Source: Streptomyces roseofulvus
GTDB taxonomy: Bacteria > Actinomycetota > Actinomycetes > Streptomycetales > Streptomycetaceae
Assembly: GCF_039534915.1 (NCBI RefSeq)
Contig: NZ_BAAAWE010000001.1
Location: 4,836,001-4,900,000, forward strand
Length of the DNA stretch: 64,000 nucleotides
Direction of reading: 5' to 3'
The position numbers and the translations under genes are program-made. The notes under the pieces are model-generated. The model had not been told where the DNA came from, made no database searches, and worked only from the letters and a program-made list of their open reading frames with translations. Positions 55,150 to 64,000 of the stretch are shown in pieces (position 1 is the first letter of the stretch; each line of letters opens with the position of its first letter).

Positions 55150-55557
55150 TCAGAAGACGGTCAGGGAGAGGCGCAGCACGCAGAGGTAGCGGTTGGCGCC
55201 GCGGTAGAGGTAGTCGGGCAGCCAGCGCGGTCCGTCCTGCTCCTCCACGTCGTGGACGACGTTGACGCCGATCTGCTTGCCGAGGGTGGCGAGCAGGGCG
55301 CGCCGGGCGGCGTTGGCGAGGACGTGGGCGTCGTGCTTGGTCGGGCCGTACACCTCGAACTCGATCAGCGGCATGTCGACGTGCAGGTCGCCGATCCAGG
55401 CGCCGCCGCGGCGGTTGACCAGGACGGCGGCCTGGGTCCCGTCGAAGCCGGCCGGCGCCTGGACGGCGATCACCGCCCCGGCCAGCGCCGGGTCGGCCTT
55501 GAGGACGTCGACGACCAGCTTCTCGACGTCCGGGAACGCACTCGGGGGAGTGGTCAT
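55150..55557 (-). CDS. Tail terminator/completion protein
   Basis: 135 residues. It reads DVEKLVVDVLKADPALAGAV at the start and LHVDMPLIEFEVYGPTKHDAH in the middle, an alpha/beta layout like gpU-type tail terminators (DUF3168-like). These cap the tube and normally join it to the head. It is first in the tail-tube operon and is directly preceded by control DNA rather than head-completion genes. ATG at 55557. Confidence 0.75.
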   Translation of the reverse strand: MTTPPSAFPDVEKLVVDVLKADPALAGAVIAVQAPAGFDGTQAAVLVNRRGGAWIGDLHVDMPLIEFEVYGPTKHDAHVLANAARRALLATLGKQIGVNVVHDVEEQDGPRWLPDYLYRGANRYLCVLRLSLTVF

Positions 55558-55952
55558 CGCGGTTCTCCTCGGGAGGGGGCGGTGGGTCGGAGGGGGCGGC
55601 CGTCCGGGGGCGCCGGCGGGAGGGGGAGGGGCGCGGCAGCACGCCCGGACGACCGACGGCGGACCCGCGCCCCGTCTCCGGGGCACAGCTCCGCCGCTGC
55701 ACCAACTGTGACAGAGAGCGTGCGCGCACGCAACTAAAACCGCGCCGAATGGGCCGCGGCCTCCCGCGACGAGGGTTCCCGCGGGTCCGCGACCGCCTCG
55801 GGCCTGCCCTCCGCAGCCCGCCCCGGGCTCAGCCCGTACAGTCGCCGACCAGGACCCGGCCTGCGCCCGGGAGGGTTTCCGGCCCTCCCGTACGGTTCCG
55901 GGACCGCCCCGGCCCGCCCCGTCGCCCCGCACACCTCCCGGAGGAGCCGCCC
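55558..55952. other. Control region between tail-tube operon and ATP-grasp gene
   Basis: 395 bp without a gene. It holds the operator-like site at 55718-55736 and the leader of the tail-terminator gene. To its right lies GC-rich sequence and GGAGGAG as the ribosome site of the divergent ATP-grasp gene. No clear promoter for the rightward gene was seen. Confidence 0.5.
55718..55736. promoter_or_regulatory. Operator-like site, tail-tube operon
   Basis: GCGTGCGCGCACGCAACTA. It matches 58235-58253 in 17 of 19 positions and the same orientation, and contains the palindrome CGTGC-GC-GCACG. On the minus strand TTGCGT of the site could serve as the -35 element with CACAGT 17 bp on. Confidence 0.6.
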
Positions 55953-56783
55953 ATGTCCGCCGACCGTCCCCGTCTGCTCTACGTCACCGACCTCGCCTAC
56001 CCGGCCCGGGGGCGGCGCTACTGCGACGAGGACATCGACCTGACCGCCCGGCTCCGGGGCTCCTTCGACCTCGCGCTGTGCCACCCGCGCGACGCCGTCG
56101 CGCTCATGGACGCCTTCGACGCCGTCGTCGTGCGCAACAGCGGGCCGGTCCTCCACCACCAGGAGGCGTACGACCGCTTCCGCGAGCGGGCCGCCGCCCT
56201 CGGGACCCGCGTCTACAACCCGCTCCACGGGCGCGGCGACATGGCCGGCAAGCAGTACCTCCTCGACCTCACCGCCGCCGGACTGCCCGTCATCCCCACC
56301 GTCGACCGCCGCGAGGACCTCGGCCGGCTCCCGGAAGCCGGGCGCTACGCCGTCAAGCCCAAGGCCGGTGCCGACTCCATAGGGCTGAGGTTCCTCCCGT
56401 ACGAGGAGCTGGCGGACCTCGACCTCGACGGGGGCCTCCTCGTCCAGCCGCGGATCGACTTCGCGTACGAGGTCTCCTTCGTCTTCGTCGACGACCTCTT
56501 CCAGTACGCCCTGTACGCCCCCGACCCCGAGCGCCGCTGGGTCCTGGAGCCGTACGAGCCCACCCCCGCCGACCTCGCCTTCGCCCGCCGCTTCATCGAC
56601 TGGAACACGCTCCGCCACGGCGTCCAGCGCGTCGACGCCTGCCGCACCCGGGACGGCGAGCTGCTCCTGGTGGAGCTGGAGGACCTCAACCCGTACCTCT
56701 CCCTCGACCGCGTCGGCGAGCCCGTCCGCGCCCGCTTCACCGAGACCCTCACCGACTCGCTCCACGCCTTCCTGAAGGCGTGA
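55953..56783 (+). CDS. ATP-grasp-fold protein
   Basis: 276 residues on the strand opposite to the tail operon. The N-terminal pre-ATP-grasp part (RPRLLYVTDLAYPARGRRY) leads to the ATP-binding segment AVKPKAGADSIGLRF, then LLVQPRIDFAYEVSF and the metal-binding end LLVELEDLNPYLSLD. Such enzymes join a carboxylate to an amine (peptide or ligase chemistry). The substrate is unknown. It starts at ATG 55953 after GGAGGAG. It could be cargo of the element or a resident gene trapped in it. Confidence 0.8.
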   Translation: MSADRPRLLYVTDLAYPARGRRYCDEDIDLTARLRGSFDLALCHPRDAVALMDAFDAVVVRNSGPVLHHQEAYDRFRERAAALGTRVYNPLHGRGDMAGKQYLLDLTAAGLPVIPTVDRREDLGRLPEAGRYAVKPKAGADSIGLRFLPYEELADLDLDGGLLVQPRIDFAYEVSFVFVDDLFQYALYAPDPERRWVLEPYEPTPADLAFARRFIDWNTLRHGVQRVDACRTRDGELLLVELEDLNPYLSLDRVGEPVRARFTETLTDSLHAFLKA

Positions 56784-56797
56784 AGGCGTGAAGGCGT
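56774..56797. repeat. Three tandem copies of GAAGGCGT at the ATP-grasp stop
   Basis: An 8-bp unit is repeated three times in a row across the stop codon (56781-56783), followed by a partial fourth copy. It could arise by slippage, and a change in copy number would alter the C-terminus. Confidence 0.8.
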
Positions 56798-56804
56798 GAA
56801 GGAG

Positions 56805-56849
56805 CGACGGAGCGCCCCGTGTCCCTGGGGGACACGGGGCGCTCCGTCG
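56805..56849. terminator. Strong bidirectional terminator
   Basis: A 21-bp perfect stem (56805-56825 with 56829-56849) with a 3-nt loop lies between the rightward ATP-grasp gene and the leftward HTH gene, so it can end both. Confidence 0.9.
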
Positions 56850-56863
56850 TTCAGGGCGGGCGA

Positions 56864-57067
56864 TCAGACGGTACGGGGCCGGCGCCGGGCCGCCCGCTCC
56901 GCCGCGAAGACGTCCTCCAGGCGGAAGAGCTGCGCGCGGCCCGCCCGGCCCGCGGCCCGCAGATGGCCCAGCTGGACCCACTTGCGGATGGTCGCCGGCG
57001 CCACCCCGGCCTCCTCGGCGGCCAGCGGCCCCGGGATCAGGACCGGCAGACGGGGCGTGCTCAGCAT
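56864..57067 (-). CDS. Small helix-turn-helix protein (excisionase/MerR-like)
   Basis: 67 residues. The winged-helix core reads AAEEAGVAPATIRKWVQLGH followed by LFRLEDV, as in DNA-binding proteins of the AlpA/Xis/MerR-N type. The ATG at 57067 overlaps the upstream zinc-ribbon gene by 7 bp, and it is last of the three-gene early operon. Similar proteins act as directionality factors or regulators on actinobacterial elements; no integrase is present here, so regulation is more likely. Confidence 0.75.
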   Translation of the reverse strand: MLSTPRLPVLIPGPLAAEEAGVAPATIRKWVQLGHLRAAGRAGRAQLFRLEDVFAAERAARRRPRTV

Positions 57068-57792
57068 GGGGTCTCCTCGGTGTCGTCCATCGCCGCCTCG
57101 ATCTCCTCCGTACGGGCCCCGGAGGCGTCCGCCAGCTCCCGCCACTCGTCCTCCCGCCACAGGTGCCGGTAGGCGGGGTCGTCCTGGCAGCCGCAGACCG
57201 GGTCCGCGCACACACAGGCGGGGTTGACGCACAGCACCGCCCGCCGGTCCGGGAAGGCGCGCAGCGAGACCGAGTCGCACCACGGGCAGCGGCCGGCCAC
57301 CCGCACCACCGACTCCGCCGCTCCCAGCGTGCGCGCGCACCGGCGGGCCATCCGCCGGATCTCGTCCCGCACGTGGCGGGCCAGGTCCGGGTGGGCGGCG
57401 ATGGAGTCGAGGAGCCCGACGACCCGGCGCAGCCGGTCGGTCACCCCGGCCCGTGGCGGCCGCGGCAGTCCGAGGCGCGCGCACACGGCCTCCTCCAGCT
57501 CCACCACGCCGTCGGTGACGTCCCGGATGCAGTCGGAGACGTGCAGCCGGATCGGCGCGGCACCGTGGCCGGGGACGGCGAGCCCGTGCCGCTGCTCCAG
57601 GAGCAGCGCCTCGCGCCGCTCCTGGCGGAGGAGTTCGGCGTCGCCGGGGCGCGCGGCGGCGGGCGCGGTGCCGGCGGGGGAGCGGCGGGACGGCGCCAGC
57701 TCCTCGGCGAGCTCGGGGAACTGCCGGACGAGGGCGGCGGCCCAGAGCAGCGCGTCCCGCAGGACGGACTCGGCGCCGGCGTCCCCGGTCAC
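57061..57792 (-). CDS. Unknown protein with C-terminal zinc-ribbon motifs
   Basis: 243 residues. The N-terminal part is Ala/Leu-rich and helical. The middle (RLHVSDCIRDVTDGVVELEE) and RDEIRRMARRCARTLG are helical too. The C-terminal region has several CxxC/CxC pairs (GRCPWCDSVSLRAF, LCVNPACVCADPVCGC) that should bind zinc. Proteins of this layout are common in streptomycete phages and integrative elements beside Wbl and HTH genes. GTG start at 57792 overlapping the Wbl stop. Confidence 0.7.
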   Translation of the reverse strand: MTGDAGAESVLRDALLWAAALVRQFPELAEELAPSRRSPAGTAPAAARPGDAELLRQERREALLLEQRHGLAVPGHGAAPIRLHVSDCIRDVTDGVVELEEAVCARLGLPRPPRAGVTDRLRRVVGLLDSIAAHPDLARHVRDEIRRMARRCARTLGAAESVVRVAGRCPWCDSVSLRAFPDRRAVLCVNPACVCADPVCGCQDDPAYRHLWREDEWRELADASGARTEEIEAAMDDTEETPC

Positions 57793-58139
57793 GCGGTCCC
57801 TCCGGCACGGCCGGCCGCGGGGAGGAGCACGGCGTCGAGCTGCGCGGCGACCGTACGGGCATCGAGCGGGCCGCGCGGAGCGGCGGCGCCCGGCTTCGGG
57901 CGGCGAACCGAACGGGGCTTCACGGGGCGTCCGTTGCGCCACAGGCGCCCCGCGCAGACGCCGTCGAACCAGCTCTCGGCGGGGGCGACGGCCGCCTCGC
58001 ACTCGCGGGGGACGGGGCAGGCGGCGCAGGCCCGCAGGGCGGGGGCGGCCTGCCGCTCGCGGCGGGCGAAGACGACGGACGGGGAGAGGCCGGCGCATGC
58101 GGCGGCGGCCTGCCAGGGGGTCGGGTCGGGCTGGGACAA
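57789..58139 (-). CDS. WhiB-like (Wbl) iron-sulfur protein
   Basis: 116 residues. Four cysteines in the Wbl arrangement (C15, C38, C41, C47: AAACAG, ACAACPVPRECEAA) should hold a 4Fe-4S cluster. The usual GVWGG turn reads GVCAG, followed by the basic stretch RPVKPRSVRRPK for DNA or sigma-factor contact. The start is taken as TTG 58139, with GGAG 9 bp upstream; the frame is open to 58250. It is first of the leftward early operon behind the shared operator. Phage-encoded Wbl proteins are known to affect host regulation. Confidence 0.75.
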   Translation of the reverse strand: MSQPDPTPWQAAAACAGLSPSVVFARRERQAAPALRACAACPVPRECEAAVAPAESWFDGVCAGRLWRNGRPVKPRSVRRPKPGAAAPRGPLDARTVAAQLDAVLLPAAGRAGGTA

Positions 58140-58234
58140 GACGGTTCTCTCCACGGTCCGGGGCCGCCGGGCGCGGGGCCACGGGGGCCTGGCGTCCAGG
58201 GCCGGCGAGTGCGGCGGCAGCAGACTCGCATGTT

Positions 58235-58253
58235 GCGTGCGAGCTCGCAACTA
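58235..58253. promoter_or_regulatory. Operator-like site, Wbl operon
   Basis: GCGTGCGAGCTCGCAACTA, the partner of 55718-55736 (17/19 identical). It lies about 100 bp upstream of the Wbl start. Confidence 0.6.
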
Positions 58254-58290
58254 GCGATGTGGAGGGGTCTCCATCGATTCGACACGATTG

Positions 58291-58328
58291 CGTGCCCGAA
58301 AGCACGTAATTCCGTGCGCGCAAGCACG
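58291..58328. promoter_or_regulatory. Pair of CGTGC-N6-GCACG operators before the Cro/C1-type gene
   Basis: Two perfect inverted repeats with identical arms: 58291-58306 and 58313-58328, 22 bp centre to centre (two helical turns). TAGAGT at 58330-58335 is a likely -10 element of the rightward regulator gene. The arms are related to the 19-bp shared sites, suggesting one regulator for all of them. Confidence 0.6.
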
Positions 58329-58376
58329 CTAGAGTGAGGGGCCCGGAGGGTGGGGATGATGAGGGAGCGGTAAAGC

Positions 58377-58826
58377 ATGAACAGTCAAGGGCTCGACGAG
58401 TTCGCCGGCTGGGTCGAAGACCTGATGAGACGGCGCGGATACGACATCGACAGCCCGCGCGGCGGCGGCAAGTCCCGGATCGCCGACGAGGCCGGGGTCC
58501 ACCGGGCCGCGGTGACCCGTCTGCTCCAGCGGCAGAGCATGCCCGACCTGGAGACCATGCGCAGGATCGCGCCGCTCCTCGGCGTCTCCGTCCGGGACAT
58601 GCTGATCCGCTCCGGCCGGGTCACCCCCGAGGAACTCCCCCTCGCGGCGGACCTGCTCCCGCCGACCGACTGGCAGCCCACCATGGAGGACTTCGCCCGC
58701 TGGCTCGGCGTCCCCGACGAGCGCATGGGCGTCTTCGTCAAGGTGGTCAGCCAGTTCCTGGAGCCCGACGCGGCCCCCGAGACGGAAGACCCCCGCGCCG
58801 AGCCCCGCCGCACCGCCCGCGACTGA
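58377..58826 (+). CDS. Cro/C1 (XRE)-type regulator
   Basis: 149 residues. The N-terminal helix-turn-helix spans about residues 33-75 (SRIADEAGVHRAAVTRLLQR, then TMRRIAPLLGVSVRDML). A C-terminal part (PTDWQPTMEDFARWLGVPDERMG) may mediate multimerisation. It is divergent from the Wbl operon across repeated CGTGC/GCACG operators, the layout of a phage repressor/early-operon switch. It has no peptidase domain, so it is not a LexA-like self-cleaving repressor. Confidence 0.85.
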   Translation: MNSQGLDEFAGWVEDLMRRRGYDIDSPRGGGKSRIADEAGVHRAAVTRLLQRQSMPDLETMRRIAPLLGVSVRDMLIRSGRVTPEELPLAADLLPPTDWQPTMEDFARWLGVPDERMGVFVKVVSQFLEPDAAPETEDPRAEPRRTARD

Positions 58827-58993
58827 CCGTCGCCGGGCCCGGCCCCGCGCGCGCCGCGCCCGTCCCGCCCCGGCCCCGCCGGGGCGCCGTGCGTGCGGTG
58901 GACAGCGGGCCGTCCGTGTGCTTCACGGGGTGGTGCGGTGCGCCCGCCGGGCCGTCCGGAGGGGGTCGGCCGCGGGGGCCCCAAGATCCATCG
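58827..58993. other. Gap after the regulator gene
   Basis: GC-rich sequence without a gene or clear signal; the remainder of the 421-bp gap to rpsL holds the terminator and promoter listed below. Confidence 0.5.
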
Positions 58994-59027
58994 GGCCCCG
59001 CCCCGGCGGCGGGGGGCCTTTTCTTTT
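58994..59027 (+). terminator. Terminator after the regulator gene
   Basis: GGCCCCGCC and GGCGGGGGGCC pair around a short loop, with a two-base bulge, followed by TTTTCTTTT, a rare T-run for this genome. Confidence 0.8.
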
Positions 59028-59054
59028 GACCGCAGTCCGTGCGATAGGTACGCT
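59026..59054 (+). promoter_or_regulatory. Promoter of the rpsL-rpsG-fusA operon
   Basis: TTGACC at 59026-59031, a 17-bp spacer and TACGCT at 59049-59054. It gives a leader of nearly 190 nt before rpsL. Confidence 0.65.
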
Positions 59055-59247
59055 CATGCCTTGTGCCTGGGGTGTGCCTGGGCTCCTGTGCGTGTCCACA
59101 ACCGCACGGTGAGTCCAAGACCGGCCACCGTGATCCGCGCCCATTCCGCACTCAGCGGAGGCCCGCCGGATCCGACACGCCCGACCGCGTGGGTCGGAGA
59201 ATGTTCCAGGTTAGTAGTACTTACGGCACACAGAAACCGGAGAAGTA

Positions 59248-59619
59248 GTGCCTACGATCCAGCAGCTGGTCCGGAAGGGCCGGCAGGACAAGGTCGAGAA
59301 GAACAAGACGCCCGCTCTCGAGGGTTCGCCCCAGCGCCGTGGCGTCTGCACGCGTGTGTTCACGACCACCCCGAAGAAGCCGAACTCGGCCCTCCGTAAG
59401 GTCGCGCGTGTGCGTCTGACCAGCGGCATCGAGGTCACGGCCTACATCCCGGGTGAGGGACACAACCTGCAGGAGCACTCCATCGTGCTCGTGCGTGGTG
59501 GCCGTGTGAAGGACCTGCCTGGTGTTCGTTACAAGATCATCCGCGGCTCCCTCGACACCCAGGGTGTCAAGAACCGCAAGCAGGCCCGCAGCCGCTACGG
59601 CGCCAAGAAGGAGAAGTAA
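59248..59619 (+). CDS. rpsL: 30S ribosomal protein S12
   Basis: 123-residue decoding-centre protein and site of streptomycin-resistance changes. TTPKKPNSALRKVARVRL keeps the wild-type lysine of the first resistance site, and GRVKDLPGVRYKIIRG keeps that of the second. It starts at GTG 59248 with CCGGAGAAG upstream. rpsG follows after 2 bp. Confidence 0.98.
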   Translation: MPTIQQLVRKGRQDKVEKNKTPALEGSPQRRGVCTRVFTTTPKKPNSALRKVARVRLTSGIEVTAYIPGEGHNLQEHSIVLVRGGRVKDLPGVRYKIIRGSLDTQGVKNRKQARSRYGAKKEK

Positions 59620-59621
59620 GA

Positions 59622-60092
59622 ATGCCTCGTAAGGGCCCCGCCCCGAAGCGCCCGGTCATCATCGACCCGGTCTACGGTTCTCCTCTTGTCACGTCGCTGA
59701 TCAACAAGATCCTGCTCGACGGCAAGCGCTCCACCGCTGAGCGCATCGTCTACGGCGCCATGGAGGGCCTCCGCGAGAAGACCGGTGCTGACCCGGTCGT
59801 CACGCTGAAGCGCGCCCTCGAGAACGTCAAGCCGGCTCTCGAGGTCAAGTCCCGCCGTGTCGGTGGCGCCACCTACCAGGTGCCGATCGAGGTCAAGCCC
59901 GGTCGTGCCTCCACCCTCGCGCTGCGCTGGCTCGTCGGTTACTCCCGCGCCCGCCGCGAGAAGACCATGACCGAGCGCCTCATGAACGAGCTCCTGGACG
60001 CCTCGAACGGCCTGGGTGCTTCGGTCAAGAAGCGCGAGGACACGCACAAGATGGCCGAGTCCAACAAGGCCTTCGCGCACTACCGCTGGTAG
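59622..60092 (+). CDS. rpsG: 30S ribosomal protein S7
   Basis: 156-residue primary assembly protein of the small-subunit head. It begins PRKGPAPKRPVIIDPVYGS and has LINKILLDGKRSTAERIVYGA and the C-terminal RREDTHKMAE-like end (KKREDTHKMAESNKAFAHYRW). ATG 59622. It is followed by fusA after 39 bp. Confidence 0.98.
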   Translation: MPRKGPAPKRPVIIDPVYGSPLVTSLINKILLDGKRSTAERIVYGAMEGLREKTGADPVVTLKRALENVKPALEVKSRRVGGATYQVPIEVKPGRASTLALRWLVGYSRARREKTMTERLMNELLDASNGLGASVKKREDTHKMAESNKAFAHYRW

Positions 60093-60131
60093 TCGCAACC
60101 CCCATCGAGACCGAGAGAAGACTGAAGCCTT

Positions 60132-62258
<2,127 letters not shown>

Positions 62259-62298
62259 CGCAACCGCGTTCAACGCACCGCGTTCACACGCTTTAGGC

Positions 62299-62304
62299 TT
62301 GACA
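62299..62304 (+). promoter_or_regulatory. Possible -35 of a tuf promoter
   Basis: TTGACA, an exact -35 consensus, lies in the 161-bp gap between fusA and tuf, but no good -10 follows at the right distance. A separate tuf promoter is known in streptomycetes; this entry is tentative. Confidence 0.3.
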
Positions 62305-62419
62305 CCGACCGGTGGGGGGCCGTCCCGAGAGGGATACCCCCTGCCGGGCGGCACCCCAGCAAAGATCACCTGGCGCCGATGAAGCAAGGCGTTCAGAACC
62401 ACTCCACAGGAGGACCCCA

Positions 62420-63613
<1,194 letters not shown>

Positions 63614-63658
63614 TCTTGAACTGACCTGGTAGCTCGCACGAGCTGCTAGCAGTGAGGG

Positions 63659-63688
63659 AAGGCCCCGCACCGAAAGGTGCGGGGCCTT
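63659..63688 (+). terminator. Terminator after tuf
   Basis: A 13-bp perfect stem (AAGGCCCCGCACC and complement) with a GAAA loop, followed by CTCG. It ends the tuf transcript. Confidence 0.9.
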
Positions 63689-63749
63689 CTCGCGTTCCCG
63701 GTGACGGGTGACCGGTGACCGGCGGCCGGTCACCGGCGGCCGGCGACCG

Positions 63750-64000
63750 CTACGGCCGCCAGGACCAGAGCCGCCCGTCCGGGCCGAGCCCCACCACCGT
63801 CACCCCGCGGACGCCCGCGTGGAGCGCGGTGGACACCGCCGGAGGCCCCTGCACACGGGTCCGCAGCCGGCCGCCGGCCCGCACGCACGGCCGCCCCGCG
63901 GTGTCGGTCCCCAGCAGCACCGTGCCCAGCGCCGCAGAGTGGACCGCCCGTACCTCCCCGAAGCCGTCGAGACCCGCGTCCGCCCCGTCCGGGCCCGTCA
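63750..64000 (-). CDS. Partial gene at window edge, unknown
   Basis: 3' end of a leftward gene that enters from beyond the window; 83 codons plus stop are visible. The peptide reads AGLDGFGEVRAVHSAALGTV and ends VVGLGPDGRLWSWRP. Repeated short beta-strand-like units and the LGPDGRLWSW ending suggest a beta-propeller-like repeat (RCC1 or similar), but too little is present to assign it. Confidence 0.5.
   Translation of the reverse strand, partial: TGPDGADAGLDGFGEVRAVHSAALGTVLLGTDTAGRPCVRAGGRLRTRVQGPPAVSTALHAGVRGVTVVGLGPDGRLWSWRP

Larger units (their letters stand above)
40290..58826. mobile_element. Headless phage-tail-like element (F-type tailocin candidate) between rpoC and rpsL
   Basis: About 18.5 kb. 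Leftward genes run in siphophage tail order: tail terminator, tube protein, frameshifted chaperone, tape measure, distal tail, fibres, more tail proteins, amidase, holin-like proteins. No terminase, portal, protease, capsid, sheath, integrase or replication gene could be found in any frame. The right edge is set at the Cro/C1-type regulator because its operator-like sequence recurs upstream of the tail-tube operon. No target-site duplication or attachment site was seen, so whether it moves is unknown. Confidence 0.8.

Noticed and set aside
40290..55557. Contractile injection system or R-type tailocin
   Set aside because: No sheath, baseplate gpJ-like, spike or AAA-ATPase gene; tube protein, Dit-like protein and frameshifted chaperone fit the non-contractile type.
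40290..58826. Ordinary complete prophage
   Set aside because: No integrase, terminase, portal, capsid, replication genes or attachment-site repeats; tail terminator gene abuts control DNA instead of head genes.

Overview
The window is chromosomal DNA from a high-GC actinobacterium, almost certainly a Streptomyces. The evidence is the roughly 70% or higher GC content with GC-ending codons, the gene order rpmG - hadAB-like - murB - add - aspC - tRNA-Trp - secE - nusG - rplKA - lipoprotein - rplJL - rpoBC - rpsL - rpsG - fusA - tuf, a TTG-started rpoB, a WhiB-like protein, and many GTG starts with 4-bp ATGA/GTGA overlaps.

Left part (1-13.6 kb): two tandem paralogous sensor kinases and one response regulator run leftwards. 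Facing away from them is a tightly coupled ten-gene complex I cluster (nuoA, B, C, H, I, J, K, L, M, N). It lacks nuoD, E, F and G and ends nuoC with a long repeat-bearing tail. The same GGGGATAACCCC palindrome lies in front of both kinases, and one copy is also just upstream of the nuoA promoter candidate, so the kinases, regulator and nuo genes may form one regulatory unit.

13.6-22 kb: mscL with a C-terminal zinc-ribbon-like segment, an htpX-like membrane protease, a YccF-like membrane protein, an unknown protein with a barstar-like end, a leftward run yajQ - ogt - alkB - amino-acid permease (direct repair of alkylated DNA), tRNA-Tyr, an NAD(P)-binding protein, an amidohydrolase-fold protein that has lost key catalytic residues, and tRNA-Thr and tRNA-Met.

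22-40.2 kb: the rpmG to rpoC housekeeping block, with recognisable promoters (rplK, rplJ, rpoB), an L10-type leader, an attenuator-like hairpin after rplL, and strong intrinsic terminators.

40.29-58.83 kb: the accessory region, lying between rpoC and rpsL. It encodes a complete-looking long non-contractile phage tail (tail terminator, tube protein, frameshifted tail-assembly chaperone, two tape-measure-like proteins, distal tail protein, three tandem fibre paralogues, further tail proteins) plus an amidase lysin and holin-like proteins. I see no capsid, portal, terminase, sheath, integrase or replication gene. This is the architecture of an F-type tailocin or other headless phage-tail particle. 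Its apparent control module has a Cro/C1-type regulator divergent from a WhiB-like/zinc-ribbon/HTH operon. A 19-bp operator-like site is shared between that operon and the tail-tube operon, and a LexA/SOS box sits between the -35 and -10 elements of the promoter for the tape-measure-to-lysis operon. I consider this the most interesting system in the window.

59-64 kb: a good promoter precedes rpsL - rpsG - fusA - tuf, then a strong terminator and the 3' end of an unidentified leftward gene cut by the window edge.
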